A stretch of 33,506 bases of DNA from Gammaproteobacteria bacterium. GTDB taxonomy: Bacteria; Pseudomonadota; Gammaproteobacteria; JABCZS01. Under the pieces are notes generated by a model. That model did no database searches. It had not been told where the DNA came from and saw only the letters and a program-made list of their open reading frames with translations. Position numbers and translations under genes: made by a program. The stretch lies in NCBI GenBank assembly GCA_013289605.1, contig JABCZS010000002.1, positions 1 through 33,506 of the forward strand, in the 5' to 3' direction. This document shows, piece by piece, positions 1 through 8,579 of the stretch; the first letter of the stretch is position 1, and each line of letters starts with the position of its first letter.

Positions 1-60
1 CGAAAAGTGCGTGTCACTGAGCATGCCGCAGTAGTATTAGCTGCAGCCCGCGCACTCTGA
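1..60 (+). CDS. Possible C-terminal end of a gene entering from the left
   Basis: The first 57 bases are open in frame 1 on the plus strand. They give a short Ala/Val-rich tail ending ...VVLAAARAL before a TGA at 58-60. It would be convergent with the permease gene, whose stop lies 12 bases further on. The codons look normal, but 19 residues are too few to identify a family, and the frame could be open by chance. Confidence 0.3.
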   Translation, partial: RKVRVTEHAAVVLAAARAL

Positions 61-71
61 TCTGATTTAAA

Positions 72-1112
72 CTAAGGCCAGGCATTAATCACTGCTTTAA
101 TTAATATGGCCAAAGGAATGGAGAAAAATACGCCCCACACTCCCCATAACGCACCAAAGAAAATCACTGCAATAATAATCGCAAGCGGATGCAAATTCAC
201 GACTTCAGAGAATAAGATGGGAACTAATACATTGCCATCTAAAGCTTGGAGCACACCGTAACCGACTACGACATAAAAAAAGTTCATGCCCCAACCCCAT
301 TGAAAATAAGCCACCACCGCTAACGGGATTGTGGCCACGATGGGGCCGACATACGGGACTAATACCGATACACCAATAATAGAGGCAATAAGCCCTGCAT
401 AATTTAAACCCATAAATGCAAGCAATATCCAACTTACAATGCCGACTATCAATACTTCTGCTACCTTTCCACGCACATAATTCCCGAACTGCCCATACAC
501 CTCATCCCAAACATTCTCGATGAGGCGACGGTCTCTAGGTAAAAAACTTAGCACCCAATGCGTAATCAAATCACGATCTTTGAGCATAAAAAATATCATT
601 AAGGGCAGTAAAACAAAATAGACCACTACGCCTGCAAACAACGGCACGAGCGTCCCTGAATAAGACAAAACACGTTGCCCATAATGCACCATTTGCGGCC
701 GCATCGTATCTATAAAATCATTGATCTGCTGTTCAGATATAAGTTCAGGATAATACACGGGTAATAACAAAAGTTGTTGCTGCCAATGGGAGATCATACC
801 CGGCATTTCTTCGATCAGATGGATGATTTGTTGCCACAACAAGGGCAGAAGAAAAAATACAGTAAATGCCAAGATACTTAAAAAACCAAAATACACAATA
901 GCGATGGCGTAACCCCGTCGCATATGTAGGCCTTCTAGTTTATTCACCAGCCATTCGAGAATAAATGCAATCACCAGTGCAGCAAATACCGACGCTAGCA
1001 TTTCACCGAAAAAAAATAAAAATAGAAAACTGACCAAGAGAAAAAGCGCTAAGACCACCGCCTCAGGATCAGTAAAGTGACGATGGTAATAGCCTTTTAA
1101 TACTTCAAACAT
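72..1112 (-). CDS. perM: AI-2E family transporter / PerM-like inner-membrane permease
   Basis: This 346-aa protein is almost wholly hydrophobic, with about eight membrane segments. The arrangement is that of the AI-2E exporter/PerM (UPF0118) family: two N-terminal helices (about 20-50), a helix near 65-90, a polar loop of about 100-145, and a C-terminal block (about 150-345) with the conserved polar stretch before G-x-x-V-P-Y-V-G-P near residue 250. Family members export small molecules or act as Na+/H+ antiporters, so the substrate cannot be called. perM lies beside bepA in several gammaproteobacteria, and bepA lies 3 kb away here, which supports the assignment. Its start is 23 bases after the stop of the LysR gene, so the two may share a transcript. 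Confidence 0.85.
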   Translation of the reverse strand: MFEVLKGYYHRHFTDPEAVVLALFLLVSFLFLFFFGEMLASVFAALVIAFILEWLVNKLEGLHMRRGYAIAIVYFGFLSILAFTVFFLLPLLWQQIIHLIEEMPGMISHWQQQLLLLPVYYPELISEQQINDFIDTMRPQMVHYGQRVLSYSGTLVPLFAGVVVYFVLLPLMIFFMLKDRDLITHWVLSFLPRDRRLIENVWDEVYGQFGNYVRGKVAEVLIVGIVSWILLAFMGLNYAGLIASIIGVSVLVPYVGPIVATIPLAVVAYFQWGWGMNFFYVVVGYGVLQALDGNVLVPILFSEVVNLHPLAIIIAVIFFGALWGVWGVFFSIPLAILIKAVINAWP

Positions 1113-1135
1113 AAACTTTCCTTTTAGCGCTTAAA

Positions 1136-2065
1136 TTACGCCAATTCTTCAGCACAGGCCGAGGCGTGTTTTTTAGTCGCGTTCACTTGTTTCGTCAAGT
1201 TTAACAACTCATCTACAATTTTCAAAGGAAATTTTTGTTGTTTATAAATGAAAGACAGCCCCTGAATTAACGGGATAGATAACGGCGGAGAAGCAAGACT
1301 GCCTAATTTTAATTCTTTATGGATAGCAACGTGTGGCAATAAAGCGACGCCTTGACCGGCTTCAACCGCATGTTTAATCGCACTAAAACTACCCATTTCC
1401 ATCATAATGCGTAAGCGTGTTAAGTCGATGCCCGCATCACTCATATACTGATTCACAATTTCTCGTGCATCTGCAGAGTCACTCGCCATGATCCAAGTTT
1501 GTTGCTCTAAAATTTCCGGAGTAATTTGATTGATGCGCGCAAGCGGATGGCTAGCTGCCACCACAAACCGCCAGTGTGCTTCATTATGGACTTTAGTGAT
1601 CAATTTTTTATTGTTCACCGGCATTTCAACAATACCGACATCGGCAAAACTGTTTTCGACCATGGAGATCACTTGCGCCACCGAACCCACGTCTAAACGA
1701 ATTTGTACCGCAGGAAATTGTTGGCCAAAAGCAGACAGTATCGGGGTTAACATGTATTGCGCCGCAGAATTACCCACGGCTATCCGCAACACACCACTGA
1801 CTTCACCCGTGACTTCACGGATTGAATTTTCCATTTCGCCATATAAGCCAAAAATGCGTCCCGCGTAATCAAACGCTAGCCGACCCGCCTCAGTCAAATT
1901 GATACGGTTATGAGAGCGGTCAAACAATCTCACATTAAGCTGATCTTCAAGTTGCTTAATTTGAAAGGTCACCGCAGGTTGGGTCATTTGCAGATTTTCG
2001 GCAGCACGGGTAAAGCTTAGGAGCCTTGCCACTGCATGAAACACTTGTAGTCTTCTATCCGCCAT
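1136..2065 (-). CDS. LysR-family transcriptional regulator
   Basis: This 309-aa protein has the standard LysR layout. An N-terminal winged helix-turn-helix lies at about 3-62 (SFTRAAENLQMTQPAVTFQI, then LEDQLNVRLFDRS). A linker helix and a two-lobed periplasmic-binding-like effector domain follow at about 90-295. The HTH wording and the start of the effector domain (GVLRIAVGNSAAQYMLTP) resemble the CysB/CbbR/CysL side of the family, whose ligands include sulfur or carbon metabolites; that comparison is from memory and does not fix the ligand. It lies between the metal ATPase (95-bp gap) and the permease (23-bp gap) on the same strand, so either could be a target. The initiator follows a plausible GGGAGGGTGAG purine stretch. 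Confidence 0.9.
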   Translation of the reverse strand: MADRRLQVFHAVARLLSFTRAAENLQMTQPAVTFQIKQLEDQLNVRLFDRSHNRINLTEAGRLAFDYAGRIFGLYGEMENSIREVTGEVSGVLRIAVGNSAAQYMLTPILSAFGQQFPAVQIRLDVGSVAQVISMVENSFADVGIVEMPVNNKKLITKVHNEAHWRFVVAASHPLARINQITPEILEQQTWIMASDSADAREIVNQYMSDAGIDLTRLRIMMEMGSFSAIKHAVEAGQGVALLPHVAIHKELKLGSLASPPLSIPLIQGLSFIYKQQKFPLKIVDELLNLTKQVNATKKHASACAEELA

Positions 2066-2161
2066 AATCGCTACTCACCCTCCCTAGTGATTAAAAAAAT
2101 TCTTGTAGGCATAAAAATGTTTAGCACAAGAATAGCGATACCGCCATTTTTGAAAGTTATT

Positions 2162-4027
2162 TTACTTTCTGGCGCGCAAGGCATTAAAGATCACCGTCAC
2201 ATCAATAATTTCTTGCAGGACTACGCCTACTGGAGGGGGAATAAGCCCGCATGCGGCGATGCACATGAGTAAGAGGCTTAAGCCCATGCCTATCCAAATC
2301 CCTTGTTTAGCTATGTATAGCATGCGACGACCGATGGCTAAGGCCGATACGACGCCCTCGATATTATCTTCGAGTAATACGATATCTGCAGCTTGCGCCG
2401 CAATGGCAACGCCTTGTGCGCCCATAGCCATGCCGACAAAGGCGCTGGCCAGCGCAGGCGCATCGTTAATGCCATCGCCGACCATCAAGGTATGATGATG
2501 CCGTGCGCTGATTTCTTTAAGGACGGCGACTTTATCTTCGGGATGCAGGCCGGCGCGATACATCGTGATCCCCAACGCTTGCGCGATTCGATGGGCATTA
2601 CGGGGATTATCACCCGTTAGCATGACGATATGTTTAATGCCCATACGTCGTAAAGCGCTAATCATCTCAATGGCCTTAGGCCGTGGCGCGTCCACAAAGA
2701 AAATCACACCTAAACATTGCCCATTCATTGCAATCACAGACATTAATTTTTCTTCATGCGCAAAAGTTTGCATAAACGTAAGATAGGCGGGCACCTGCTC
2801 GGGGGTAAGCTGTGATTGAATGTAATCGGCGGTCCCGACTGCAATCGGTTTATTTTCATAATCGCCTATTACCCCTGCGCCCGGTGTTTCGCGAATTTGC
2901 GTGGGTTGGGGTAATTGAGGGAATTTTTCTATTGCCGCTTTTGTGGTGGCTTTAGCGACCGCGTGAGAGGATTGTTGTTCAATAATCCCAGCACAGTATA
3001 ATACCTCATCCGTTGAATAAGCGGCACCGGGGAAGACGACAATGTTATCAATCACCGGGATCCCCTGTGTTAAGGTCCCGGTTTTATCCAGTACCACCAC
3101 ATCCACTGCCGCAAGTTTTTCTAGCGGCGCACCGCCTTTTACGATAATGCCCGCTTTGGCGGCACGATTAACACCGGATAATACCGCAACGGGTGTGGCT
3201 AAAATCAAAGGACAGGGCGTTGCCACCACCAATACCGCAAGAATAGTAATGGCTTCCTGGGTGATCGCAAATCCTATTGCGGCAATCAGTAAAGTCAGGG
3301 GCGTAAAAATGATTGCGTAACGATCGGCTAAACGTTGTATTGAGCCTTTTTCTTGCTGCGCTTGCTGCACTAATTTTACAATGGTTGCGTATTGGCTTTT
3401 TTCGGTAGTTTTATCTGCACGTAGAGTGAGTGCGCCATTGACCAAAATACTGCCGCTTAATAACACCTTGTCCTTGTTAACAAACCGGACAAAAGGCTCA
3501 CCCGTAATAGCGGCATCATCAATTTCTCCCTCTCCGTCGATTACAGTCCCGTCTACGCCGACTAATTCCCCAGGGCGTATCAATAATATATCCCCGACCT
3601 TGACTTCACCTACGGGAATAATTTCTTGCCCGCCCGCCTGCATCCGAATCGCTGTTTTAGGGGCACGGGATAACAACGCATCTAGGGTAAACATGGCGCG
3701 CTTTAAGCCATATTTTTCCATGGCTTGCCCACCGGATTGCATTAATACTAATACTGCGCCGGTAAAGGCTTCATTCATAATAAATGCGGTAATAATGGCT
3801 AAAGCAGCAATAATGTCCACAGAAAATTGACCGCGCACAACGCCCCATACCGTGGTCAAGACTAAGGGCACGCCGCAAACCAATAAAGTGGCAAACCAAA
3901 TTACATGGGCCTGTGTGGGCATCCCTAAAATCAATTGAGCAATGATTCCTGCCAGTAATCCCAGCGCCGCAATAAAAGGCAGTGGGAATTGCTGGATAAA
4001 TTCATACGCTTTTGAAAAAGTGATCAT
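2162..4027 (-). CDS. P1B-type heavy-metal translocating ATPase with a TPC membrane motif
   Basis: This 621-aa protein is a complete P-type ATPase core. The actuator TGE motif is near residue 175, the phosphorylation motif DKTGTLT at 314-320, TGDNPRN at 471 and the hinge GDGINDAP at 517-524. Three features set it apart from ZntA/CadA/CopA. There is no N-terminal metal-binding domain or CxxC, the first residues being already membrane helix. The metal-site motif is TPCPLILATP (269-278), a TPC(x)6P type rather than CPC or CPH. The nucleotide-domain His-Pro dipeptide reads SSHAVA at 353-358. Substrate is therefore uncertain; TPC-type pumps have been linked to Ni or Fe. The ATG overlaps the bepA stop by four bases (ATGA), indicating translational coupling downstream of bepA. 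Confidence 0.92.
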   Translation of the reverse strand: MITFSKAYEFIQQFPLPFIAALGLLAGIIAQLILGMPTQAHVIWFATLLVCGVPLVLTTVWGVVRGQFSVDIIAALAIITAFIMNEAFTGAVLVLMQSGGQAMEKYGLKRAMFTLDALLSRAPKTAIRMQAGGQEIIPVGEVKVGDILLIRPGELVGVDGTVIDGEGEIDDAAITGEPFVRFVNKDKVLLSGSILVNGALTLRADKTTEKSQYATIVKLVQQAQQEKGSIQRLADRYAIIFTPLTLLIAAIGFAITQEAITILAVLVVATPCPLILATPVAVLSGVNRAAKAGIIVKGGAPLEKLAAVDVVVLDKTGTLTQGIPVIDNIVVFPGAAYSTDEVLYCAGIIEQQSSHAVAKATTKAAIEKFPQLPQPTQIRETPGAGVIGDYENKPIAVGTADYIQSQLTPEQVPAYLTFMQTFAHEEKLMSVIAMNGQCLGVIFFVDAPRPKAIEMISALRRMGIKHIVMLTGDNPRNAHRIAQALGITMYRAGLHPEDKVAVLKEISARHHHTLMVGDGINDAPALASAFVGMAMGAQGVAIAAQAADIVLLEDNIEGVVSALAIGRRMLYIAKQGIWIGMGLSLLLMCIAACGLIPPPVGVVLQEIIDVTVIFNALRARK

Positions 4028-5484
4028 TGCAATTCATCTCTTAATTCGAGTTGCTCTTCTAGCACTTTTAGTCGCGCGGCAATTTTAGCTTGTAGATAAG
4101 CACTTTTTTTATTTTCAGCTTGGGCTCGTTTTAATTCACGCACTGCGCTATGTAAATCGTCCTCAAGCGCATAATATTCGGCGCGCGCCATATAAGAGCC
4201 TTGAGGATTATTCAATTTACTCTGTGCCTGTGCGAGTAAGTGATAATACTGAGGATTATTGCGGATGGTGCGCACTTGTTTTTCCAATAATACGCGGACC
4301 TCTTGATATTGTTTCGCATCGGTTAGGGCTTGCGCGGTTTGTAGAACGACCGCTTCATCATTCGGGTACAAGACTAAAGTCTCTTTTAATACGGTTAACG
4401 CTTTGGGGTATTGATGCTGTTGTTGATAGACTTGCGCTAAAGTTAATCGATAAATTTTCTCTTGGCGATTTGTGGCCATCAGTTGTAGCAATTGGGCTTC
4501 GGCCTCTGCAAAGCGGCCTTTTTCTGCTAAGGCGAGGCTATAACCATAATGCCAGGCGGGGGAGGCGTTTTTATTGGGTTTTTTTAATTCCGCTTCATAA
4601 TAGGCAATCGTATTGAGTGTGGGGTTGCCAAATAGCACTTGTAAGCGATGCCGTATCAGCTGAAAGCTCAGCTCACTACCTTGCGGGACAACTTTATAGC
4701 CTTGCGCCCGGGTTTTAGCATCGGCGATCCGCGCACTGTTCACAGGGTGGGTACGTAAAAAATCGGGCACATAAAAACTGTCATTATATTTATTTGCCTG
4801 CGCCATGCGGCCAAAGAAAGTACTCATGCCGTTAGGATCATACTGTGCATCCACCAACATCTGCATGCCTATCCGGTCGGCTTCTTCTTCATTGCTGCGG
4901 GTAAAATTAATCATGTCTTGATTCGCCCCCGCTAAAGCCGTGGCCATGGCGCTACTGCCTAAGGCCGGGTTTTGTGAAGCCAAAATAAGCGAGCCTAGGA
5001 GTGCGGCCATCATCGGCCAACTCAACGATTGGCTGCGCTCAAACATACGGGCAATATGCCGCTGGGTCACGTGCGCCATTTCGTGGGCCATCACGCCTGC
5101 GACTTCACTTTCATTTTCTGCCACCAAAATTAAGCCGGCATTGATCCCGATATAGCCTCCCGGCAATGCAAATGCATTGACGCGGGGATCATTAATCACA
5201 AAAAAATAAAAATCATCATGGGCGTGTCCTGCCCCTGCCGCTAGGCGAGTACCAAGCGTACGCACATAACCCGTGACGATAGGATCGCTATTATAGAGCG
5301 GAGATTGCCGGACTTTTTGCATGATTTCCCGGCCCAAGAGCTCCTCCTGAGTCCTACTGATGCTATGAATGGTAGAATCCCCCATGTCTGGCAGATCATA
5401 GGCCAGCATCACGGTTGGATAAAGCGTGAATAGGAGAAAACAATGCATTACAATAGCACTGACTATGGTTTGTACGCCCTTCAT
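4024..5484 (-). CDS. bepA: BepA (YfgC)-like periplasmic M48 metalloprotease/chaperone with TPRs
   Basis: The longest frame starts at 5508 (494 aa). I prefer the ATG at 5484 because it has an AAAGG ribosome site 8 bases upstream and yields a normal Lys-led signal peptide ending near LAYDLPDMG. Residue numbers below refer to the longer frame. The zinc site HEMAH is at 142-146, with the third ligand in EEADRIG (about 209) and the HPVNSARIADA segment at 254, where E. coli BepA carries its regulatory His. The C-terminal part (about 300-490) is a series of TPR-like helix pairs. BepA checks and degrades stalled LptD and BAM substrates in the periplasm. It is followed by the metal ATPase with a 4-base overlap and faces the TusA-like gene. 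Confidence 0.92.
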   Translation of the reverse strand: MKGVQTIVSAIVMHCFLLFTLYPTVMLAYDLPDMGDSTIHSISRTQEELLGREIMQKVRQSPLYNSDPIVTGYVRTLGTRLAAGAGHAHDDFYFFVINDPRVNAFALPGGYIGINAGLILVAENESEVAGVMAHEMAHVTQRHIARMFERSQSLSWPMMAALLGSLILASQNPALGSSAMATALAGANQDMINFTRSNEEEADRIGMQMLVDAQYDPNGMSTFFGRMAQANKYNDSFYVPDFLRTHPVNSARIADAKTRAQGYKVVPQGSELSFQLIRHRLQVLFGNPTLNTIAYYEAELKKPNKNASPAWHYGYSLALAEKGRFAEAEAQLLQLMATNRQEKIYRLTLAQVYQQQHQYPKALTVLKETLVLYPNDEAVVLQTAQALTDAKQYQEVRVLLEKQVRTIRNNPQYYHLLAQAQSKLNNPQGSYMARAEYYALEDDLHSAVRELKRAQAENKKSAYLQAKIAARLKVLEEQLELRDELQ

Positions 5485-5530
5485 GGATAAACCTTTGTCC
5501 GAGAACATTGATTAGTGACTGAGTATAGCT

Positions 5531-5794
5531 ATGAGTATATCAAAAGTATGGCCTGAACCAGACAAATTAAGTCTAGCTGTTAAATTAGATACCTCGCATT
5601 TGGCTTGCCCCCTGCCTTTGCTAAAGACCAAGCAGGCCCTGTGTGGGCTCGCTTCCGGGCAATGGTTATGGCTTATCAGTACTCAACCGTCTTTAACCGT
5701 AGACATTAAAGCCTTGGTCCATCAAAGCAAAGATCATTTATTGGCCCACACTCAAGAAGGTCCTTATTTGCATTTTTTAATTGAGAAAGCGTGA
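5531..5794 (+). CDS. TusA/SirA-family sulfurtransferase-like protein
   Basis: This 87-aa protein carries the TusA signature near residues 25-38 (LACPLPLLKTKQAL). Its single CPxP cysteine is the one that carries persulfide in TusA, and the family beta-alpha-beta fold is plausible over the remainder. TusA relays sulfur from a cysteine desulfurase to tRNA thiolation and molybdenum cofactor pathways; other members act in redox control, so the partner is open. The N-terminus is about 12 residues longer than in E. coli TusA. It is transcribed divergently from bepA with only about 45 bp between starts. A TusA-like gene beside bepA is also seen in pseudomonads (from memory). The ribosome site is weak. 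Confidence 0.82.
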   Translation: MSISKVWPEPDKLSLAVKLDTSHLACPLPLLKTKQALCGLASGQWLWLISTQPSLTVDIKALVHQSKDHLLAHTQEGPYLHFLIEKA

Positions 5795-5853
5795 ATTTTA
5801 GGTCTTTTTTTAAATTCTAAAGGTAAATTATAAGATCTATAAATCCTTCACCG

Positions 5854-6027
5854 TCAGTTAAAAATCCCCCCGGCCGAAACGGCCGGCCCCCTTTACAAAG
5901 GGGGCAAGCAAGTCCAAAACAATGGATCTTGAGATCTTGGAATCTAGGACTCAAGCCCCTGCATTGGACTTGCTTGCCCCCTTTGTAAAGGGGGCCGGCC
6001 GTTTCGGCCGGGGGGATTTTTAACTGA
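5854..6027. repeat. 64-bp perfect inverted repeat (MITE/BIME-like element) with 46-bp spacer
   Basis: The left arm (5854-5917) is the exact reverse complement of the right arm (5964-6027). Each arm contains two smaller palindromes: GGCCGAAACGGCC, and an imperfect CCCCCTTTACAAAGGGGG. The outer ends read TCAGTTAAAAAT and its complement. The element is much more GC-rich than its surroundings and lies between the convergent tusA-like and birA genes, so it would also serve as a strong bidirectional terminator. No transposase reading frame fits in the 46-bp spacer. Confidence 0.93.
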
Positions 6028-6061
6028 ACTCAAACTCTAATGAATACTTAAAAAGGTAATT

Positions 6062-6994
6062 TTATAGTTTTGCGTAATAACTGCAAGAAAGGGCCGCCGC
6101 AGGATTGGGAGTAATGGCCGGCGCTGAACTTATCCGCCACGCAGGCGTCGCGACTATCGTAGCTGTGGCACTCGTCGCATGACCCGCATGCATAATAGCA
6201 ATGGCCGCGTCTTTCTCCGTGCCTTTTAAAATTCTCCCGCTAAATAAGGATTTTATTCCTTGTTGGGTCGCTAATTGCAAATGGCCCTGTTCGTTCATGC
6301 CGAGTATGCGTCCTTTGATCAGCTGCTCCTTTGTCGCTGGTTTACCCATACCGGCCGTATCAAAAATAATTTCTTCACCGTCATAACGCTCAAGCACGGC
6401 ATTAATATGTGGGCGCAGTACTTTATAATCTTGAATAAGGAGTAATTGAATAAAAGTTTGTAAATAACCCGTCGTTTTGGCTAACACTTCATTTTTATCA
6501 AATGTTTTACCCGCAATGACACTCATTGAAGTCACCGGTTGATCGAGTTGTTCGCAAACAGCTAGTGACATATTCACATTAATCCCCATCCCTAGAAAAA
6601 CTGCGTAATAATCTATCCCTGCTACAGTCACATTTTCCACCTCGACGAGGATGCCGCACATTTTTCGTTGATTGAGCAAAACATCATTCACCCATTTAAG
6701 GGTAGGATGTAAACCATAGGACTGTAGCATTTGCGTCACCGCTAGGGCTGCCACTTGTGAAAGATGAGGTATCACTGCGTCATTATGCTTATTTACCGGC
6801 ATTAAAAAACTATAGGTGACGTACACATTCACATCCGGAGGCGAGGCCCAGTTACGGTTATGCGTGCCGCGGCCTTTTGTTTGTTCATCAGCGGTATAGA
6901 TCCACCAGATACCCGGCCTGAGCCGCGCTTTTTCTTGCCGCGCTAAATCTTGCGTCGATGGAATTTGTTGATGGTGGATAACAATATTGGGCAT
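6062..6994 (-). CDS. birA: Biotin--[acetyl-CoA carboxylase] ligase with unusual C-terminal extension
   Basis: This 310-aa protein begins directly with the catalytic domain (IPSTQDLA at 11), so the DNA-binding HTH of E. coli BirA is absent and it is probably not a repressor. The biotinyl-AMP loop reads GRGTHNRNW (41-49), the lysine motif KWVNDVLLNQRKMCGILVE spans 100-118 and GMGINVN is at 135-141. The small C-terminal SH3-like domain ends near SGRILKG (252-258), where most ligases stop. About 49 further residues follow, rich in Ala, Thr and Pro, from DNA that is GC-rich compared with the rest of the gene. An alternative open frame across the same bases is Cys-rich (see findings). Its start is 23 bases after the stop of the NTF2-like gene. 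Confidence 0.9.
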   Translation of the reverse strand: MPNIVIHHQQIPSTQDLARQEKARLRPGIWWIYTADEQTKGRGTHNRNWASPPDVNVYVTYSFLMPVNKHNDAVIPHLSQVAALAVTQMLQSYGLHPTLKWVNDVLLNQRKMCGILVEVENVTVAGIDYYAVFLGMGINVNMSLAVCEQLDQPVTSMSVIAGKTFDKNEVLAKTTGYLQTFIQLLLIQDYKVLRPHINAVLERYDGEEIIFDTAGMGKPATKEQLIKGRILGMNEQGHLQLATQQGIKSLFSGRILKGTEKDAAIAIMHAGHATSATATIVATPAWRISSAPAITPNPAAALSCSYYAKL

Positions 6995-7017
6995 TTACGC
7001 CTCATGAATTAATGGAT

Positions 7018-7503
7018 TCATTGCGGGAGTACAGAAGAATGGTGATCAACGATACGCCAGCCCGAAGGGGTTAAGGTATACACAAAAGTAAACCGTGCGG
7101 GAATGACTGTCAGTTTACCTTTTTCACGAAACGAAAAAGTATATAAGCCAGAGTTCACCGCTGTTGCGCCATACACACGAATATTCTCTTCATTAAACTC
7201 AACCTTGAATTTATCTTTTTTGGTGAGACGAATAAAGTAGGTGACGAGATCATTGTAATTATCAATTTTATTTTTAAACGTCGCGTATAAAGAGATGTGA
7301 TTTTCATACAATGCCGCAGCTTTGCGTGGCTCATTATGGTTAAGAAAATAAGCCCAAGAGCTAGACATGCGTTGGATCGCTGCACGTTCATCTTGAAAAA
7401 ATTTGATGTCAGTGATGTTAGGAGGAACAGGCTCAGATGCCCAACTACTGCTCCATATTAAGACTAGAGATAAGATAAGACTTGTAACCGTGCAGTATTT
7501 CAT
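7018..7503 (-). CDS. Secreted NTF2-like (SnoaL/CaMKII-association type) protein
   Basis: This 161-aa protein starts with a clear Sec signal peptide (MKYCTVTSLILSLVLIWSSS, cleavage near residue 23, after WAS). The mature part of about 135 residues resembles the NTF2-like superfamily. A helix carries WAYFLNHNEPRKAAALYENH, followed by a beta sheet, and the protein ends in WRIVDHHSSVLPQ, an ending typical of the CaMKII-association-domain-like subgroup. The fold binds small hydrophobic ligands or acts as a scaffold, and no catalytic role can be assigned. It is presumably periplasmic. It sits between ung and birA on the same strand. Confidence 0.75.
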   Translation of the reverse strand: MKYCTVTSLILSLVLIWSSSWASEPVPPNITDIKFFQDERAAIQRMSSSWAYFLNHNEPRKAAALYENHISLYATFKNKIDNYNDLVTYFIRLTKKDKFKVEFNEENIRVYGATAVNSGLYTFSFREKGKLTVIPARFTFVYTLTPSGWRIVDHHSSVLPQ

Positions 7504-7581
7504 TAGTTCAAGACCCTCAATCAGTGTAACGGATCACCATCCTAGCGGAATAACTTATACAAATCAAGACTAGTTAATCCC

Positions 7582-8280
7582 TTACAAACACCAATCAATA
7601 GGACGCTTATGATGCGACGTGAGAAAGGCATTAATTTTCGAGAAATGTCGACAGCCTATAAACCCGCGATGCGCAGATAAAGGCGAAGGATGCGGTGCAG
7701 TTAAAATCAGATGACGTTTATCTGTAATTAAACTTTGCTTAGCTTGCGCAGGCGCTCCCCACAATACAAACACTAAAGGATCACTTGCGTGCGTGTTCAA
7801 TGTTTTAATCACCGCATCGGTAAATAATTCCCAGCCCCGCCCTTGATGTGAGTGCGCAAGTCCTGATCGCACGGTTAAACAGGTATTGAGCAATAACACG
7901 CCTTGCTGTGCCCAAGGCGTCAGGTCCCCATTACTTGCAATAGGACAAGCTAAATCTTGATGCAACTCTTTGAAAATATTTTTTAGCGAAGGCGGCAGCC
8001 GAATGCCTTTTTTCACTGAAAAAGCTAAACCATGCGCTTGTCCTACGCCATGATAAGGATCTTGACCTAAAATCACCACGCGCACGCCATTAAAAGGCAT
8101 ATAAGCAAACGCATTAAAAATATCTTTAGCGGGCGGGAATATCACCTCACCAGATTCAAACTCGTGGTGCAAAAATTCCTGTAATTGAGCAAAATAAGGT
8201 TTATGGCATTCATCCTCGAGCATGCACTGCCAAGTGGGTTCTAATTCGGGCAATAGGGATGAATAAGGTTGTGCTAACAC
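7582..8280 (-). CDS. ung: Uracil-DNA glycosylase, family 1
   Basis: This 232-aa protein has full family-1 signatures. The water-activating motif GQDPYHG is at 72-78 (catalytic Asp74), followed by GLAFSV. GVLLLNTCLTVRSGLAHSH lies at 127-145. The DNA-intercalation loop HPSPLSAHRGFIGCRHF begins with His197. It removes uracil from DNA to start base-excision repair. The length and the N-terminal region (about 20 residues before PYFAQL) are normal for bacterial Ung. It is divergent from the ankyrin gene, with a 299-bp gap that marks the edge of the core segment. Confidence 0.97.
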   Translation of the reverse strand: MLAQPYSSLLPELEPTWQCMLEDECHKPYFAQLQEFLHHEFESGEVIFPPAKDIFNAFAYMPFNGVRVVILGQDPYHGVGQAHGLAFSVKKGIRLPPSLKNIFKELHQDLACPIASNGDLTPWAQQGVLLLNTCLTVRSGLAHSHQGRGWELFTDAVIKTLNTHASDPLVFVLWGAPAQAKQSLITDKRHLILTAPHPSPLSAHRGFIGCRHFSKINAFLTSHHKRPIDWCL

Positions 8281-8452
8281 GGTGAATTCCAGAAATTTAA
8301 GATCCAGGCCTTCTATATCATACGATTTTAGAAGATCATCAGTCTATCAAACTTTGACTTTGCGTACAATGTCAATCGCTCGTTTAGGCGGCGCATAGAT
8401 TTGATAAAACAGACTGCTATACTTAAATTTCACTAGAACCTCGCAAGTTTAA

Positions 8453-8474
8453 GATTTTTAACATGTTAAAAATC
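8453..8474. promoter_or_regulatory. 22-bp perfect palindrome in the ung/ankyrin divergent gap
   Basis: Bases 8453-8463 are the exact reverse complement of 8464-8474 (GATTTTTAACA / TGTTAAAAATC). The gap 8281-8579 contains no gene I can support. The palindrome lies about 105 bases before the ankyrin start and 170 before ung, a suitable place for a dimeric regulator. Further right, a TATAAA at 8545-8550 is a possible -10 box, and TAGGA at 8567-8571 is the ribosome site of the ankyrin gene. Confidence 0.5.
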
Positions 8475-8579
8475 ATTCATACACTTAGCGTCTGTGCAAT
8501 TAAGTGGTGGCAAAAGATCCCATAGTCAAGCTTACACCTACCAGTATAAAATATACAGTTTAATCGTAGGAAATAAATC

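Noticed and set aside
3042-3830. Two plus-strand open frames (92 and 149 codons) opposite the metal ATPase.
   Set aside because: They are antisense to strongly conserved ATPase motifs and have low-complexity Ser/Ile/Ala translations, so they are shadows.
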